Below, piece by piece: positions 23,964 through 36,030 of a stretch of 64,000 nucleotides of DNA. The notes under the pieces were generated by a model that saw only the letters and a list, made by a program, of their open reading frames with translations, had not been told where the DNA came from and did not search any database. The stretch is from contig MQVO02000013.1 of NCBI GenBank assembly GCA_001986395.2, forward strand, positions 124,001 to 188,000, written 5' to 3'. The stretch is from Irpex lacteus (lineage: Eukaryota > Basidiomycota > Agaricomycetes > Polyporales > Irpicaceae). Position 1 is the first letter of the stretch. Each line of letters begins with the position of its first letter. Position numbers and translations under genes: made by a program.

Positions 23964-26094
23964 CTAAGCCAGAGTAGTGGCAGAATCAGTGGCAGAGACC
24001 ACAGAGCTCGACGCGGAGGTCGTGGGAGGGGGTGTGACGGAAGTGGTACCGCTATCGGTAGTCTGCGAGGTAGAGCTCGAGACGGAAGTGGAAGTAAAGA
24101 AGTCGGATGAGCCGCTCGAAGTCATCGACGCGGAACTGGCAGAGGTAGTGAAGGAGGAGTCAAAGGTGGTAGAACCGCTTTGGGTAGAGGAGCTATCGAA
24201 GATGGTCGAGCTCTGGGAGACAGGGGGAGCAGCACCACGGCCGGTGATCGTGAAGGGTGCGCTTCCGTAGCTGCGTCCACTGTATCCCTGGATGATGATG
24301 CGGTATGTGCCCCCAGGAATATAGGGAACGACAACGGGACCGTATGATCCAGTGGACTCAATGCCGGTGGCGAAGGTCTTGACGGGAAGACCCAAGTTCT
24401 GCGAGTAAAGACCGATCGCCTTCAGGGTACCGTTCTCGACGCGAGTGACGTCCCAGTTGATGGTGACGTTTTCACCGACGACCCAGGTGGTGCTGGCGTC
24501 AGGAGAAGTGACGGGGAACGTGGTAGGAGGAGGAGTGACAGAACCGACGATCTGGAACTCCTAGCTACCCCAAACCTGACCATCGTAAGCGGAGACTGTG
24601 GACGTATTTATGTCAGGAACGATGAATACTGGGAGTCTAGTGGGATGAAACGCACTGATGATACGGTATGTGCCGTTGTTGACGTTAGGAACAGTCACAG
24701 AGACCGAGCCGTTGCCAGACTGAAAGTTCTGGGCGAGGTTGGCAACAGGAAGCTTGTCGGTAGGACTGAACAAGTCAATCGACTTAAGCGTGCCGTTTTC
24801 CGACTTCACTTGGCTGGGGTCGAATGTGACCTGGACGGTACTGTTCACAACCCATGTGGTAGCAGAGTTGGGCGAAGTAATCGCGGCGGTAGGGTTGGGG
24901 CCGGAAGATCCAACACTGAATGCAACACTGGTCCAAGAGACGTTGGTGTCGTTGGAACGGACTGGAGGCAATGTCAGAGGAGAGACTAAAGCAAATATTG
25001 TAGAAGACTCACTGATGACACGGTAGGTACCGTTGGCGACGTTGGGAACGGTAATGTAGAGATATCCGCTGTTAGCAGCGACGTTGGTGGCGAGGGTGGC
25101 GACGGGGCCGGCCTGACGCTTGTTGGCTTGAACGTTGGCACTGTAGAGCTGGATGGCGGGAAGAACGCCGTTGCTGCTCTTGACGATGGAGGTGTTCCAG
25201 GCGACGATAGCCTGGGAGCCAACCGTCCACATCGAACCAATGCCGGGGGCGAGGATGGCGGGATAAGTGGTGTTGTCGCCTCCACCCCCGTTGTTGCCGT
25301 TGTTTCCGTTGTTGCCATTGTTGCCATTCTGACCGTTCTGACCATTTTGTCCGTTCTGACCATTCTGGCCGTTCTGGCCGTTCTGACCATTCTGGCCGTT
25401 CTGACCGTTCTGGCCATTCGAGCCATTCTGGCCATTCGATCCGTTGGATCCGTTTGAACCACTCTGACCGTCCGAACTGTCCGAGCCGTTGCTGCCGTTG
25501 CCGCCATTGCTGTTACCGCTGCCACCTCCGTTGCCGGGAGTGTCAGGGCAGGGTTCCGGCTGGGGCTCAGGCTGAGGTTGAGGAGTAGCAGTAGCGATGT
25601 GGAACACTTCGCTACGCCAAATCTTGCAACCACAGCTGGACTTGACTAAGAAGATAACAGATGAGCAACGGCTTTGTGTTGGATGAGACGACGACTTACT
25701 CTTTATGTAATAACAACCGTCGGCAACAGAGGGAACCGTGACGTTGTACGACCCGGTGTTGGAGGGGAAATCGGAAGCGAGTTCGGTGGGCTTGGGGTAA
25801 TCATCATCTGCGTTGTACAGATTGATGACACCCAAAGTACCGTTCTCGCTACTGATAATGGTGGTGTCCCTGTAATTTGATCAGTAAGTATAAGAAAATG
25901 AATATTGTCGATGATAAAACATACCAAGTGATGGACACCTGCTGGCCTGGAGCCCAAGTGGTATTGGCGGTAGGCGAGAGAATACCACTCGAGGCCAAGT
26001 CAGAAGACTCGTCCCGTTCAACGGGAAGAGCCAAGGCGCTGCCAGCAGCACCCGCAAAGGCGAGGACGGCTGAAAGGAGGATTGATATACGCAT
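23964..26094 (-). pseudogene. KRE9/KNH-like secreted wall protein, copy 1, with in-frame premature stop
   Basis: Minus-strand exons 26094-25925, 25869-25700, 25645-25013, 24961-24656 and 24595-23964. The product has a signal peptide (MRISILLSAVLAFAGAAGSALA) and four ~90-residue Kre9/KNH-type beta domains, each starting like ILSPTANTTWAPGQ and ending like VTVPNVNNGTYRII. A Gly-Asn-Gln collagen-like tract lies between domains 1 and 2, and a Ser/Thr-rich tail follows domain 4. Such proteins are O-glycosylated wall or matrix proteins. At 24561-24563 the codon is TAG where the second copy (62182 onward) has CAG, 10 codons into exon 5. The frame then continues open to the natural stop at 23964. The mutation would cut ~636 aa to 437 and remove domain 4 and the tail. 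No hydrophobic GPI tail is visible at the natural C terminus. Confidence 0.8.
25290..25515 (-). repeat. NGQ-coding triplet-periodic tract, copy 1
   Basis: 9-bp units coding Asn-Gly-Gln (with Asn-Gly-Ser and Asn-Gly-Asn variants), giving Gly at every third residue. Exon 3 here is 633 nt against 672 nt in copy 2, a 13-codon difference that I attribute to this tract. Confidence 0.8.
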
Positions 26095-26165
26095 GGGTGA
26101 GATGATTAGATGGAATGAGTGATGAGTGAGTTGATGATGAGACTTTACCGTCGAGAATCGACCCT

Positions 26166-26173
26166 CTTATATA
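26166..26173 (-). promoter_or_regulatory. TATA box of wall-protein copy 1
   Basis: TATATAAG on the minus strand, about 72 bp before the ATG; identical in copy 2. Confidence 0.55.
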
Positions 26174-26972
26174 TTGTTGAGAGGACGGCCATGCTCTATT
26201 GGGACGCAGACTCTATGCGGCATAGATCGGTATGCAATCGCAGTGTAGCTGCATCCGCTATACGATACAGCTGAGTAGCAGACAGAAAAACGATCATGGA
26301 ATAGGAGGTATCGTCGGTATGATCGAACCTCGATCGTAATCCTGAGCTGAAAGCTTGAACGCCGATCATAACCCGCGATAGTTGTTCGATTGCAGCCTGA
26401 AGGGGCAGTTCTACGATAGCCGTGTTCCTGATACAAACGGCCGCCACTGTGAGTGTGTGACTCAGAAAGTTAGCAGAGTAGTTAGTGAAGAAATGGGCCA
26501 TTGGACAACAACACAGGTGTCTGCCAGTGCGGAGTTCATTCGCCCAGTCATGTACTACTAGTAGTAGCGTCCCTCGAATACTACATACCCTGGGACGCAG
26601 CCTTCCACCGTCTTGATTATGATAGGTATAATGATGCCTGAGCAGTAGTATTGAAGTAATCGAAGGCAAGAGCAGCAGGCTGGAATCGCGATCGAAAGCG
26701 GAAGCATCCGGACCCGACCCTGATCGTTGATCGACGATCGGGCAGACTTCCAGACTAGGAAGTTTCTGTCTTTGTGGCGCCGCGGAGCTCGATCAGATGC
26801 TAGAGAGATCTCGAGACTGAGGCCCGAAGATTAGTAATATGGCCACAAAATTCGGCCAATAAGGTGAACTCGGAAGTTATACGTTAGGCTCAGACTCTCG
26901 ATGCTGGCAGTCATCAATTGCAAGTAAGTATAGTTAGTAAGTGTACTCTGAGTCTATGAGAACGTACGAAAT

Positions 26973-26984
26973 CCGCAAAATCGG
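26973..26984. promoter_or_regulatory. CCG-N6-CGG element upstream of Gal80-like copy 3
   Basis: CCG CAAAAT CGG, 278 bp before the ATG, within AAATCCG....CGGAGATT, almost identical to the copy 2 element. Confidence 0.55.
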
Positions 26985-27173
26985 AGATTGTCCTATCCTT
27001 ACTAAGCGAGTCTTAACCGTACTTCTCGTACGGTAGGAAGTGAGGATCTAGGCAGTCGTGTCAGCAGGTGTCAGCTCGGTTTGTATGCGTATACGTATGC
27101 ATATGGCGCTATAGCTCTGCAATATGGAGTGCCGTTCCATTTAGCATGCACAGGTCTAGATCTCACCGAACTC

Positions 27174-27180
27174 TATAAAG
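27174..27180 (+). promoter_or_regulatory. TATA box of Gal80-like copy 3
   Basis: TATAAAG, 77 bp before the start codon. Confidence 0.55.
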
Positions 27181-27250
27181 CTAAAGGTCAGCTTCAGTTG
27201 CTACGTCAAACCCCAAATACACTTACAGCCTACTGCACTCAGTCTCGTAC

Positions 27251-28565
27251 ATGTCCCCCATCAGACTAGGTGTTATTGGACTCTCCGCCCGAGGATGGGC
27301 AGCCACTACTCTCATCCCGCCCCTCTTCGACCCGTTGCTCAAAGACAAATACACTATCACCGCTATCGCCACCAGCTCTGAGGCGTCTGCTCAAGCTTCG
27401 ACTGCCAAATACAGCGAGCTCGTCGGTCACCCGGTGAAAGGGTACTATGGCCCCAACGGTGCTAAGGACCTGGCGAATGATCCCAACGTCGACCTGGTGG
27501 TCGTGAGTGTCAAGATTCCGGACCATTGGGATGCGGCAGCCCCTGCGATCGAGGCAGGGAAGGATATCTTCGTTGAATGGAGTCCTGGCAGGGACTTGGA
27601 AGAGACCTTGAAGATCGCTCAAGCTGCGAAGGCGAAGGGAGTGAGGACCTTTGTGGGGGCGCAATCTCCGCAAAGCGCCACAACGAGAAAGGTACGGGTT
27701 AACGATCAAGGACTGACCTTCACAATATTGGAGTATCTAACTATAACTCTTGGTTTAGCTAAAGGAGCTGCTTGATGCAGGGAAGGTCGGCAAAGTCCTT
27801 TCGACCAGCGTGGTATGTTAGTGCCAGTGCTCATGGAATATCGTCGAGGCTTATAAGACAAATAGTCCATTATCGTCCCTCCCGAGGTAGGCTTCTCTGG
27901 CAAGGCGACGACAAAGATCAATGCCTATGCGCTTGACGTCAATAACGGTAAGCGTCCATTCGGTGTGTGATCCATCGGAGACCACTCACATACTCTATGT
28001 TACAGGCGGAACGCTGTTGACTGTTTTAATCGGTCACCACCTCACAAGTCTGAGGTACTTACTGGGAGATATCAAAGAAGTCAGCGCGACCAGTGCAATC
28101 CTCTTCCCCGACGTTCAGCTCCTCGACTCTACCGGAAAGCCCACTGGGGAAGTAGTAAGGAAGACTTCGCCAGACCAAGTCGTTCTCACAGGTAAACTTG
28201 GAGGCCAACACGACGGAGCAATCGTTACCATCCACGCCCAATCTGGTTCTCCTACTGGCCGTTCCCTCTGGTTCATTGACGGCGAAGAAGGGACCATTGA
28301 GGTGAAGAACCGCCCTGAAAATGGTCCATCTGGGGTATTCTTAGGCTTGGGCGAACAGAATGTGGCTTATAATGGAGAGGAGGTTGCGTTAGATGTGAGG
28401 GAGGAGGATCGGTTGGGGAATACCGGGAAGGCGTGGTTGGAATATGCGAAAGGTAGCCAGGAGGGAAGATATGAGACATTGGAAGATTCAGTGGCGATTT
28501 GGCGTGTTCTGGATGCCGCTTTGAAGAGTCTTGCGCAAGGAGGGAAGACGATTACTGTTGCATAA
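27251..28565 (+). CDS. Gal80-like NAD(P)-binding regulator, copy 3
   Basis: Exons 27251-27691, 27759-27812, 27866-27947 and 28006-28565 give 378 aa with the same intron positions and phases as copies 1 and 2. It has the GVIGLSARGWAA loop, VEWSPGR replacing the EKP of active Gfo/Idh/MocA dehydrogenases, an intact exon 3 (VPPEVGFSGKATTK) and the C-terminal domain (GHHLTSLRYLLGDIKEVSA, WFIDGEEGTIEVKNRP). In protein and promoter it is closer to copy 2 than to copy 1, suggesting that the 2/3 split is the later duplication. The inverted wall-protein gene now separates copies 2 and 3. Confidence 0.87.
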
Positions 28566-28818
28566 CGTCAGCACACGTTACCATCACTAGTGCGTTGGTG
28601 ACCATCAACGAATGTATATCTATCTATTAGTACACGAATTCGAGGGATAAGCAGAAGCGACAGCAGTTCGGTTCCGAAAGCGAGAGCAGATATGTTACAT
28701 GCAAGGAAAAGCGGTCAGGAGAGATTTTGGTAACTTACTAGGAGCATTTAATCTACGGGGTTCAATGATCCAGCACAAGACGAAAGAGTGATAAGGGGAG
28801 CGGGACGCAATCTTCGGG

Positions 28819-29744
28819 CTATACCTCGCCGAAGAAGACACATTCCCCTAAAGAGGTATCCTCTTTGACTTGCTCGTCCAAGAGGATCTCCTTAACCTGC
28901 ATATGAAAATAATATGAACACGCATTCATAAACGCTATACAGGGTACTCACTGCAAGGGGAGGGTTGAGTCCTAGTGCATCCGCGCGCTCCCAGCGTTGG
29001 AGACGGGTCATACCGATGCAGGGGCCGTATTCGTAAGAGCTATACACATGGTTGAGATACATTGAGGTGCAGTATACCAAGAGAGCACTTACAGGTCGAA
29101 TACGCGAAGAATGTGATGTTCCTTCGTTTGACCCTTGGCATGAACTGCGTTGCGTACAACGTTTAGTGCTGTAACTTCGATGCGCATATATCTGACTTGC
29201 ACTCACTGGGTTCGAGATATCCCATCTTCTCCCGTGCTTCGCCATAGTGTTTGCGTACTCGCGCCTTCTTCGCAGCCTCGCTCGTGTCCGTCTGAGGAGG
29301 CTCGTCTAGGACTTCAACATCGCTCGAATCGTCGATACGTGTGGGTGTCTGACGGCCTTCGACGTTTTCAAGACTAGCTCGAGACTTGAACACCTTCTTT
29401 CCTTTGTCCTCTTTCTTCTTGCCCTTCTCGGCGGTAGCAGCGGGCTCCTCAACCTCCTGAAGCTTTCTCTTCTTGCCTACTGCCTTCTCCTCTTCGACAG
29501 CTTGGGCCTTCGTAGAGGCTCTGGTGGTCCTCTGTCTTGGGAGTTTACGAGCGATGGAGATCTCTTCACCTGTATCAGCGGCATTGACCTCTTCGGGTTC
29601 GACTGCAGATGCGGGAGTAGGTGTTGTCGGGACTGTGACTGGAGACTTTGACCCTTTCGCCTTCGCGTTTGAAGCTGCAGTTGGGCGTTTCGTGGGGAAG
29701 CCCAAAGCCTGCTGCTTTAGTGTATTTTTCGCTTTTGGTGCCAT
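28819..29744 (-). CDS. POLD4: DNA polymerase delta subunit 4
   Basis: Minus-strand exons 29744-29207, 29144-29093, 29039-28952 and 28896-28819 give 251 aa. The family signature is in the last 60 residues: RVFDLSYEYGPCIGMTRLQR, then WERADALGLNPP, matching the conserved FDL..YGPC.G.TRLQRW core of the smallest Pol delta subunit, which stabilises the holoenzyme and helps PCNA contact. The N-terminal ~190 residues are lysine-rich and disordered, with a TLKQQALGF segment near the start that might be a degenerate PCNA-binding motif (uncertain). Longer than the ~110-aa human protein because of this extension, as is common in fungi. It is divergent from the START gene. Confidence 0.87.
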
Positions 29745-29966
29745 TATGAAGAACGAAAGTTGTGTAAGAAACGGTGTAGTACAAGAGTACTCTGGAGTGA
29801 GTGATTGGAGTAAGAGAGCCAATCAGGAGTAGCGCGAGTTAGGCGGCGGTATTTCCCAATAAGGCAGTCCCGCCGGCCATGAATTAGTCGTGCGATTATT
29901 ATGCACTTAATTGGGCGCCTGTTATGCTCGGTAGCTCCCCCATGTCCGCAGTGAAATCCCAAAGAT
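29745..29966. promoter_or_regulatory. Divergent promoter between POLD4 and the START gene
   Basis: Only 222 bp separate the two head-to-head start codons. No TATA box is seen. Confidence 0.45.
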
Positions 29967-32900
29967 ATGACTGACGGTACACGGTCAGTATGGTCTGTGT
30001 ATCTGGATATAGGCGGCAAACTTATACTCTGCTACAGATTGCATCAGTCGTGGTACGACGCCCTGGACACAGCACAAACAGACTTTCGGCAGCTTCTCAC
30101 TTCCCACTCCTCCAACGACTGGAAACGTGTCAATGTCGAAACCCCACCAATAAGCGGCAAAGGAAAGGCAAGGGCAGCTGCAGGACCTCATTTGTCGGAT
30201 GTTGTGTTGCACAGGAGAGTGACAAAGGCAGGAACGGTGTATCGTGCGGTGCTTGATGTTTCCGTGGCGGATGAGCCACAGCTCACTTTGGAGGCGTGCA
30301 AGGCGGTTCTATCGACTCCTGAGTTACGAAAGGAGTGGGATCCTGCCGTTGAGAAGGCTCAGCTGCTGGAGATGTTTGATCAGTCGACTCGCATTGCCAG
30401 GACGAACTTCACGTTAGGGTGGCCCGCAAGGTAAGTAGTCCCTTTATCCAGCTATCCTACCACTACAATCGTCGCATCAGCCCTCGGGACGCCGTTACAA
30501 TATCACGAACATTCAATGATGCTTCCACCCTAATCGACATTACCACCTCCCTTCCGCGCTCTCCTGACGAGCCTGCCTACCTTCGACCTTCACCTCCCTA
30601 TGTGCGTTCCGAAGTTGGACGTAAGCATTACGAAATTCTTGCACGCGGATACGGCTGACAATATTGAAGTCTTTGCTTGGTGTATCCAGAGTGTCCAATC
30701 TGGCAACGGCTCTCCCAGGCTTCGTATGACATGCTTTTGGCAGCACGACCTCCGCGCAATGTGGAATTTTGCGCCTGCTACCAGCTTGAGTCAACAACTA
30801 TGTGCTATGATGGTCGGCTTCTTCAAGACAGTCAAGTCGCGCGGATCCCGGATCCCTCTATTCTCTGGATACGGCAACGGCGTGTCAATCGAGCATGTAT
30901 CGTTCCAAATCGACAGAGTAGCGCTGACAGTCGACTACGCCATCGTTCCTGAGGACACGGAGTCGTCCCCGCGGACTGATGCCGACCAAGGGGCGAATGA
31001 GCTTCACGCTGTCCGTGAGCATCGTCGATTAACGAGGTCGGTCGAGTGGATCATACCTGCCAGCGATGGGTGGGACGTTCAAATATCGACCAGAGCGTCT
31101 TCTGAAGAGGTCTCTTCGTTACCGTGGACAGCTCATGGGATACGTACCACCTCTGGTGGCAAGGATGCGGACAAATTTGTTCTAAACGTCAAACACTCGT
31201 CCCTTCCGAACGATCATTCGGTCTTAAAGGTGAAGGTTATCATCGAGCTCTCTGGACCTTCAAGTGGATGGCGACTTAATGGTATACCCCAACCGATCGA
31301 AGACGTGGAAGAGCGAGACCCTTCGTCATACTATATGTCCCAGCCGATTCTCCAGGATACGATGAGCATGGCCAATGTCAGCTTTCGATCGAAATCGACT
31401 GTCACTACTGTGGCTACTGGGACTTCTAGCACTTCGACCGTACCTGAGCCACCTCCTTTGGGTCGCACAATGACTGAGCGTACCCCAGCCGCGGAACGAT
31501 CTATCCTATCTCGGGTGAAACGAAATTACATATATTTCTCTTCATTGCTACAAGAGCCCGAAGCGAAGTGGAAACGCAGTAAGTGCAGTTTATATGCTTC
31601 ACATATAACCTTCTCTAATCACTGCCCTTTAAAGCAACGGAAAGTCGTGGAGTGTCTGTTTCTCAGCTAGACTCCATTGATCCTACGCTGGTCGTGTACC
31701 GAGCAGAGGCAACTTTCGTAGGCTTGAGTCTATGGGATCTATACGCCGCCATTACCACGCCAGGATCTCGAGCATTCTGGGACAGGTTATATGAAGATTC
31801 TGTGTTCCTGGAAGATGTCAATCAGCTTACTGAACTATGGCACGTCAAGACCAAACCCAACTGGCCCGTCAAGTGAGTCTTGGATGCTCAACATACATCC
31901 TCATATTCATCCAATGTGCCTTTTCTAGCGGTCGAGACGCAGTGGTGTTAAAGACTGTGTACAAATCTCCAACCACTATGCACGTGTTTGCTTTCTCTGC
32001 GGATGACCCGAACCTCTTCCCTAGTATCCCTCCGGTGGATATCAACGTAATTCGAACACAAGTGGATTTACAAGGCTGGTCCATCGAGGCTCTATCCCCG
32101 ACGACTACTCAGGTCACACTTTTGGAGCAATCAGACCCGAAGGGATGGTCAAATAAAGGTTCGATTCCACAGCAAATGATCTCCGCTGTAGCCGGTTACG
32201 GCGACTTTGTCATCAAGTGCGGAGGGCCACCTCTCATGACCAGGTTGGAAGGTGCTAAAGTCAACGACCTGCGTTATGACCACGAGAAAGGTAGTCTTCG
32301 GATCGAGTATGAAGGATGTCCTAGTCGGACATCATCAGGGAATGATACGACAGATAATCCTCCTTCGTCTTCTATGCCCACCATCGAGTGCGAACTTCGA
32401 TGCGATCTCGATAACTGGGCGACATCGTTGGATATCATCATCGATCCTCCTCCCCAGTCCATAGGATGCCTCCGGCGACACAGGCTGTCTTCTGGAGGTG
32501 GCGGCCTTTGGCTCACTATCTCTCACGACGCCGTCAATGCAGGGAAGGAACGACTACAGATTATAGTCCGTAGGGCCCCTCAAGGAGTGGCGAAGGAGAA
32601 GGGCCTTGTTATGGTGAATGGCGCCAAGGTGGACGTGGATGTCGAAGAGCTTCCCGAGCGAGAAGTGAAGAGCCTCGCGAAACAGAAACGAGTCAAGCCG
32701 ACGCGGATTCCTCTGGACCAACCTCCCGTGTTGGGCGTCATTTGCAGACGAAGAGCTGAGTGGGACGCCGACACCGATGACACCGCTACTGAGACTGGCG
32801 TGGATCCGCCTTCCGATTCTCCCATCAGTCCCTCGGCTACGTCGGCATCAGAGGTCTCTACGACAGCACCTGCGTTTGCTAGTGCCTTTTCAAGATATTG

Positions 32901-35495
32901 GAACTTTGCTGTGGAGCAGGCAACTGTTACGACGCAGCAGGCTGTAGCAGCAGTTTCTCCTGCAATGGCAGCTGGCGATGATGCTATCCCGTCGTCGTCC
33001 AAGGCACCGATGCAGTACGCCCTGGAAGCCCTCTCTTACCTACAAGGGCTGCATACGCAGCCCCTTGCGGAAGGTTGGACACTCGTTAGCGACAAGGGTT
33101 TCCCGGTACATCGCAAGATTGAGCCGTCGATCTCCTCCGTTATTCCCGTGCACAAAGGGGAGAAGGTCATAGAAGGGCTGTCGGCTGACGAGATCGCGAA
33201 TGTCCTGGGTAATTACGACTCGAGGAAGGAGTGGGATCCGCGATATGATTCGACCCATGTTTTCGAGCAGTTCGGCGCACATGCGAACACTTGCTTTATG
33301 GTCACCAAAGGCGGATTTCCTTTCCGCGATCGCGGGTTCTACCTCGCCAACGTGGTCGCCCGGGCTCCGTCTATTCGACAAGGGGGTGGGGAGTCTGACC
33401 ATACTGGTGATAATAGGATGGTGGTCTACATGGCTTCTGCTTCTTTCGCTCCAGACTCTGTGCAGTCATTTGCAGCGGCGAAATACAATCCCTATACGCT
33501 CCCCGTTGGTCGTGTGTTTATCGAGGGGTGGATATTGGAGACTCTGGATCCCTATGGATCGGAGAGCTACGCTATTCCGTCGGCGCGATGCACACGGGTC
33601 GTGGCGGCCGATTACGGGGGCTCGATCCCAGCTGCTGTCAACGCGAATATCAACACGATGTTGGTCAAGTCAATTCTCCAGCTGGAGACGTATCTGAAGA
33701 ATGTCGCCCCGTCGCCGTTTACGAGAATACCGGCCTCTAGCTATCTCATAGCTGGTAAAGACGATGGAGTTGACGACAAAGCATGGATGATTCGCAAGAG
33801 AGATCCCAGCCGTACGGTAGTGATGACGGCTTTCAATAACTCCGCGAAGTCTTATACAAGTTATCTCCTCCTCGACACCATTGTTTCGAAGGCACCTTCT
33901 CCTAAGTTGCCCGTCAGCACTTCGGAGAGGCTTCGGAGGGCTACAGTCTCCTCCGGACATTCACGATCAAGCAGTCGCAGAGAGACTCTGTCAAGCCCGG
34001 CTGACGGAGAAGAGGCCACTCCAACGAAGGCCAGCGCATCTCCGTCTCCTTCTGGTTCTGTTCGCGCTCGATCTCGGGATGCTCTTCGTTCTGCCTCTGT
34101 CTTCACATCGCGTGGAGAGGTCAAACTACCAACGGACATCATTGTGGGCGAGTTGGTGGTAGACACGAAGCTATACCGAGACGGATATGAGGTGCAAATT
34201 CACTCGCGAATTGACAAGACGCGCCAACGTCTTACTCTTCCCGAAGGAGGAAAGGACGCGGAGACCTGGTCGGACCTACTACCCGTGGTCACAGCTGTTT
34301 ACACCATGCCCCCGTCGCCGTTGCATTCGTCGGGGCTCAACGCGGATAGGCCACCCTGCCATCTCCTGCGACTGACGCTGCCCACCGCTCAGTATCAAAT
34401 GTCGACAATCGAAGATCCTCTGACGGGAGAGATTAGGACGGCGCCTCCCCGTCCTCAATGGTTGTTGGATCTTGATGAAGGGCGTGCGATCATCAAGGTC
34501 GAGATCAGGCCTACTAGTAACCAGTCGACTGTTTCGACTACACGGACAACGGGCACAACCATTAACGTCAATGGCGTCGATGTGAATGTGTTGAGTGAGA
34601 AAGACTCGCTGACGAGTCTGGGTAGAGACGAGCTGCTGGATGTAAGAGCCTCGAAGATGAATGTGTTGGCGAGGTAAGCGTTAAACGTCGAGATTCTTAT
34701 TGTATGCAAATTTACCAGTAACATAGGGCTGCCCTCGAAGACGAACCACTCCCAACAGAGCTTCGTGTACCTGTTGCAGTGGCGGCGCATCTGTTGGATC
34801 CGTCGACGTCTGTTACTCTGCCATCAACCGACGATCTCTCTGAGACAGAACATGCATCTACTCCACCGCACAGCACTCCTGTGATAGATTCGAAGGTAAG
34901 CCTGCGATTTTTTCTGTCTAGTTGTTAAGTCAGACATCTGATTTGATGTGCGGGAATTGCTCAGGGTTTGCAGGACCACATCGAGCAGAACGACACATGT
35001 TCCCAGGATCCTCCTGAGCCTTCTTCCAGCAATGGTCTTCTCCGATTTTGGAATTCGTATCCTAATCCTCTCACTCGATTCTCGATGCCTGCGGGAGTAC
35101 AGAGGACCGCAGGGCCGATTCTCAGAAGTCTGTCAGGATCTACTCTATCATCTGTGCCAGCGAAGGAATCCTCTTCTTCGAGTGCTGCTACCTCCAAAGC
35201 ATCTCTGCAGCAGCAACGCACGGTGTTGAACTCCGCTGGTACATCTACCCCCTTCTACGAGAGGAGATATCGTTATCGACTCACGACGGTCATTATGATC
35301 GCACTGATTGCGTTCTTGATTGGGTCCCTCCTTCGCTCGATGTTATCTCCCGCGGACTTTGTGTACGTGGTATCCGACCTGAACGAGCGACCGGGCGACA
35401 TGAGCTCTGGATGGCGGGAAATCAAGCGGCTTGTCGAAGTGAAGTATATCGTGGGAGGCTGGGATTTTCAGGTCGCACTCGTGCGGCGACATTGA
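29967..35495 (+). CDS. Large START-domain lipid-transfer protein with C-terminal membrane anchor
   Basis: Exons 29967-29983, 30038-30430, 30481-30620, 30670-31578, 31635-31872, 31929-34673, 34727-34895 and 34965-35495 give about 1713 aa. The first intron (54 nt, GTCAGT..CTACAG) is a multiple of three and open, so retention would add 18 residues. Three START-like regions are visible, each with the typical (R/S)(K/A)xxWD core: near residues 50-250 (ELRKEWDPAVEKAQ), 500-690 (SRAFWDRLYEDS) and 930-1160 (YDSRKEWDPRYDS, ending in INTMLVKSILQLETYLKN). Ser/Thr-rich linkers separate them. Near residue 1640 a single hydrophobic helix (TTVIMIALIAFLIGSLLRSM) should anchor the protein, probably in the ER. 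A role moving lipids or sterols at membrane contacts is inferred from the domains. Confidence 0.82.
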
Positions 35496-36030
35496 CGGGT
35501 TTATGGATTTGGCTCCGTCGTTAACTATACTATAACAACATAATCTACTGTATCTATGCGCACATGTATTCTATAATTCTGCATCTCAATCTTCTCTCAG
35601 ACGTGTCTGGCATTGGCAGAAAGACTGACATCTGTGGCGCAAGCGCCTATAGTATTTCCCATTCGGGTGCCGAGGGTCGGCACACGCCGAGATCATCGGG
35701 GCACCCGCCTCTTCAAAGCAGGTTCGCTCTCAACCACGACGACGACCGACCCCGCCGTCGAGTGCGCCCCGACGTCCGACAACCGACGCGCTTCATCTTG
35801 CTTGTATCATTAACTGTCACCTGTATCCCCTCTCGACTCATCTTGCTTCATTTGTCCGGCGCTCAGAGCAACCCTCTACCACGACACGACTCTGTCCATT
35901 CTCAGGCAATTGTCTCTCCTTCGCCCCCTCAACAATCTTCACGAGGAGAAAGGGCGCAAATTTGACACTCTACCGCTAGTCAAAGTCACACACAAGTCCC
36001 GCACTCTTCCCGAAACACTCATCAGCCACT
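35496..36030. other. Intergenic; promoter of the LisH gene
   Basis: A 7-bp stem GGGTGCC/GGCACCC encloses a GC-rich loop at about 35664-35706. The last ~150 bases are CT-rich leader. No gene is seen. Confidence 0.45.

Larger units (their letters stand above)
23964..26447 (-). repeat. Inverted segmental duplication, copy 1
   Basis: The wall-protein gene and about 350 bp of its promoter are duplicated in opposite orientation at about 61816-64000. Promoter similarity runs from the ATG through a TATATAAG box to roughly 26447, then stops. The other boundary lies beyond the window for copy 2. Confidence 0.8.
26448..27250. other. Intergenic; promoter of Gal80-like copy 3
   Basis: Unique sequence beyond the duplicated wall-gene promoter, then the CCG-N6-CGG element and a TATA box of copy 3. 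No gene is seen. Confidence 0.5.
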
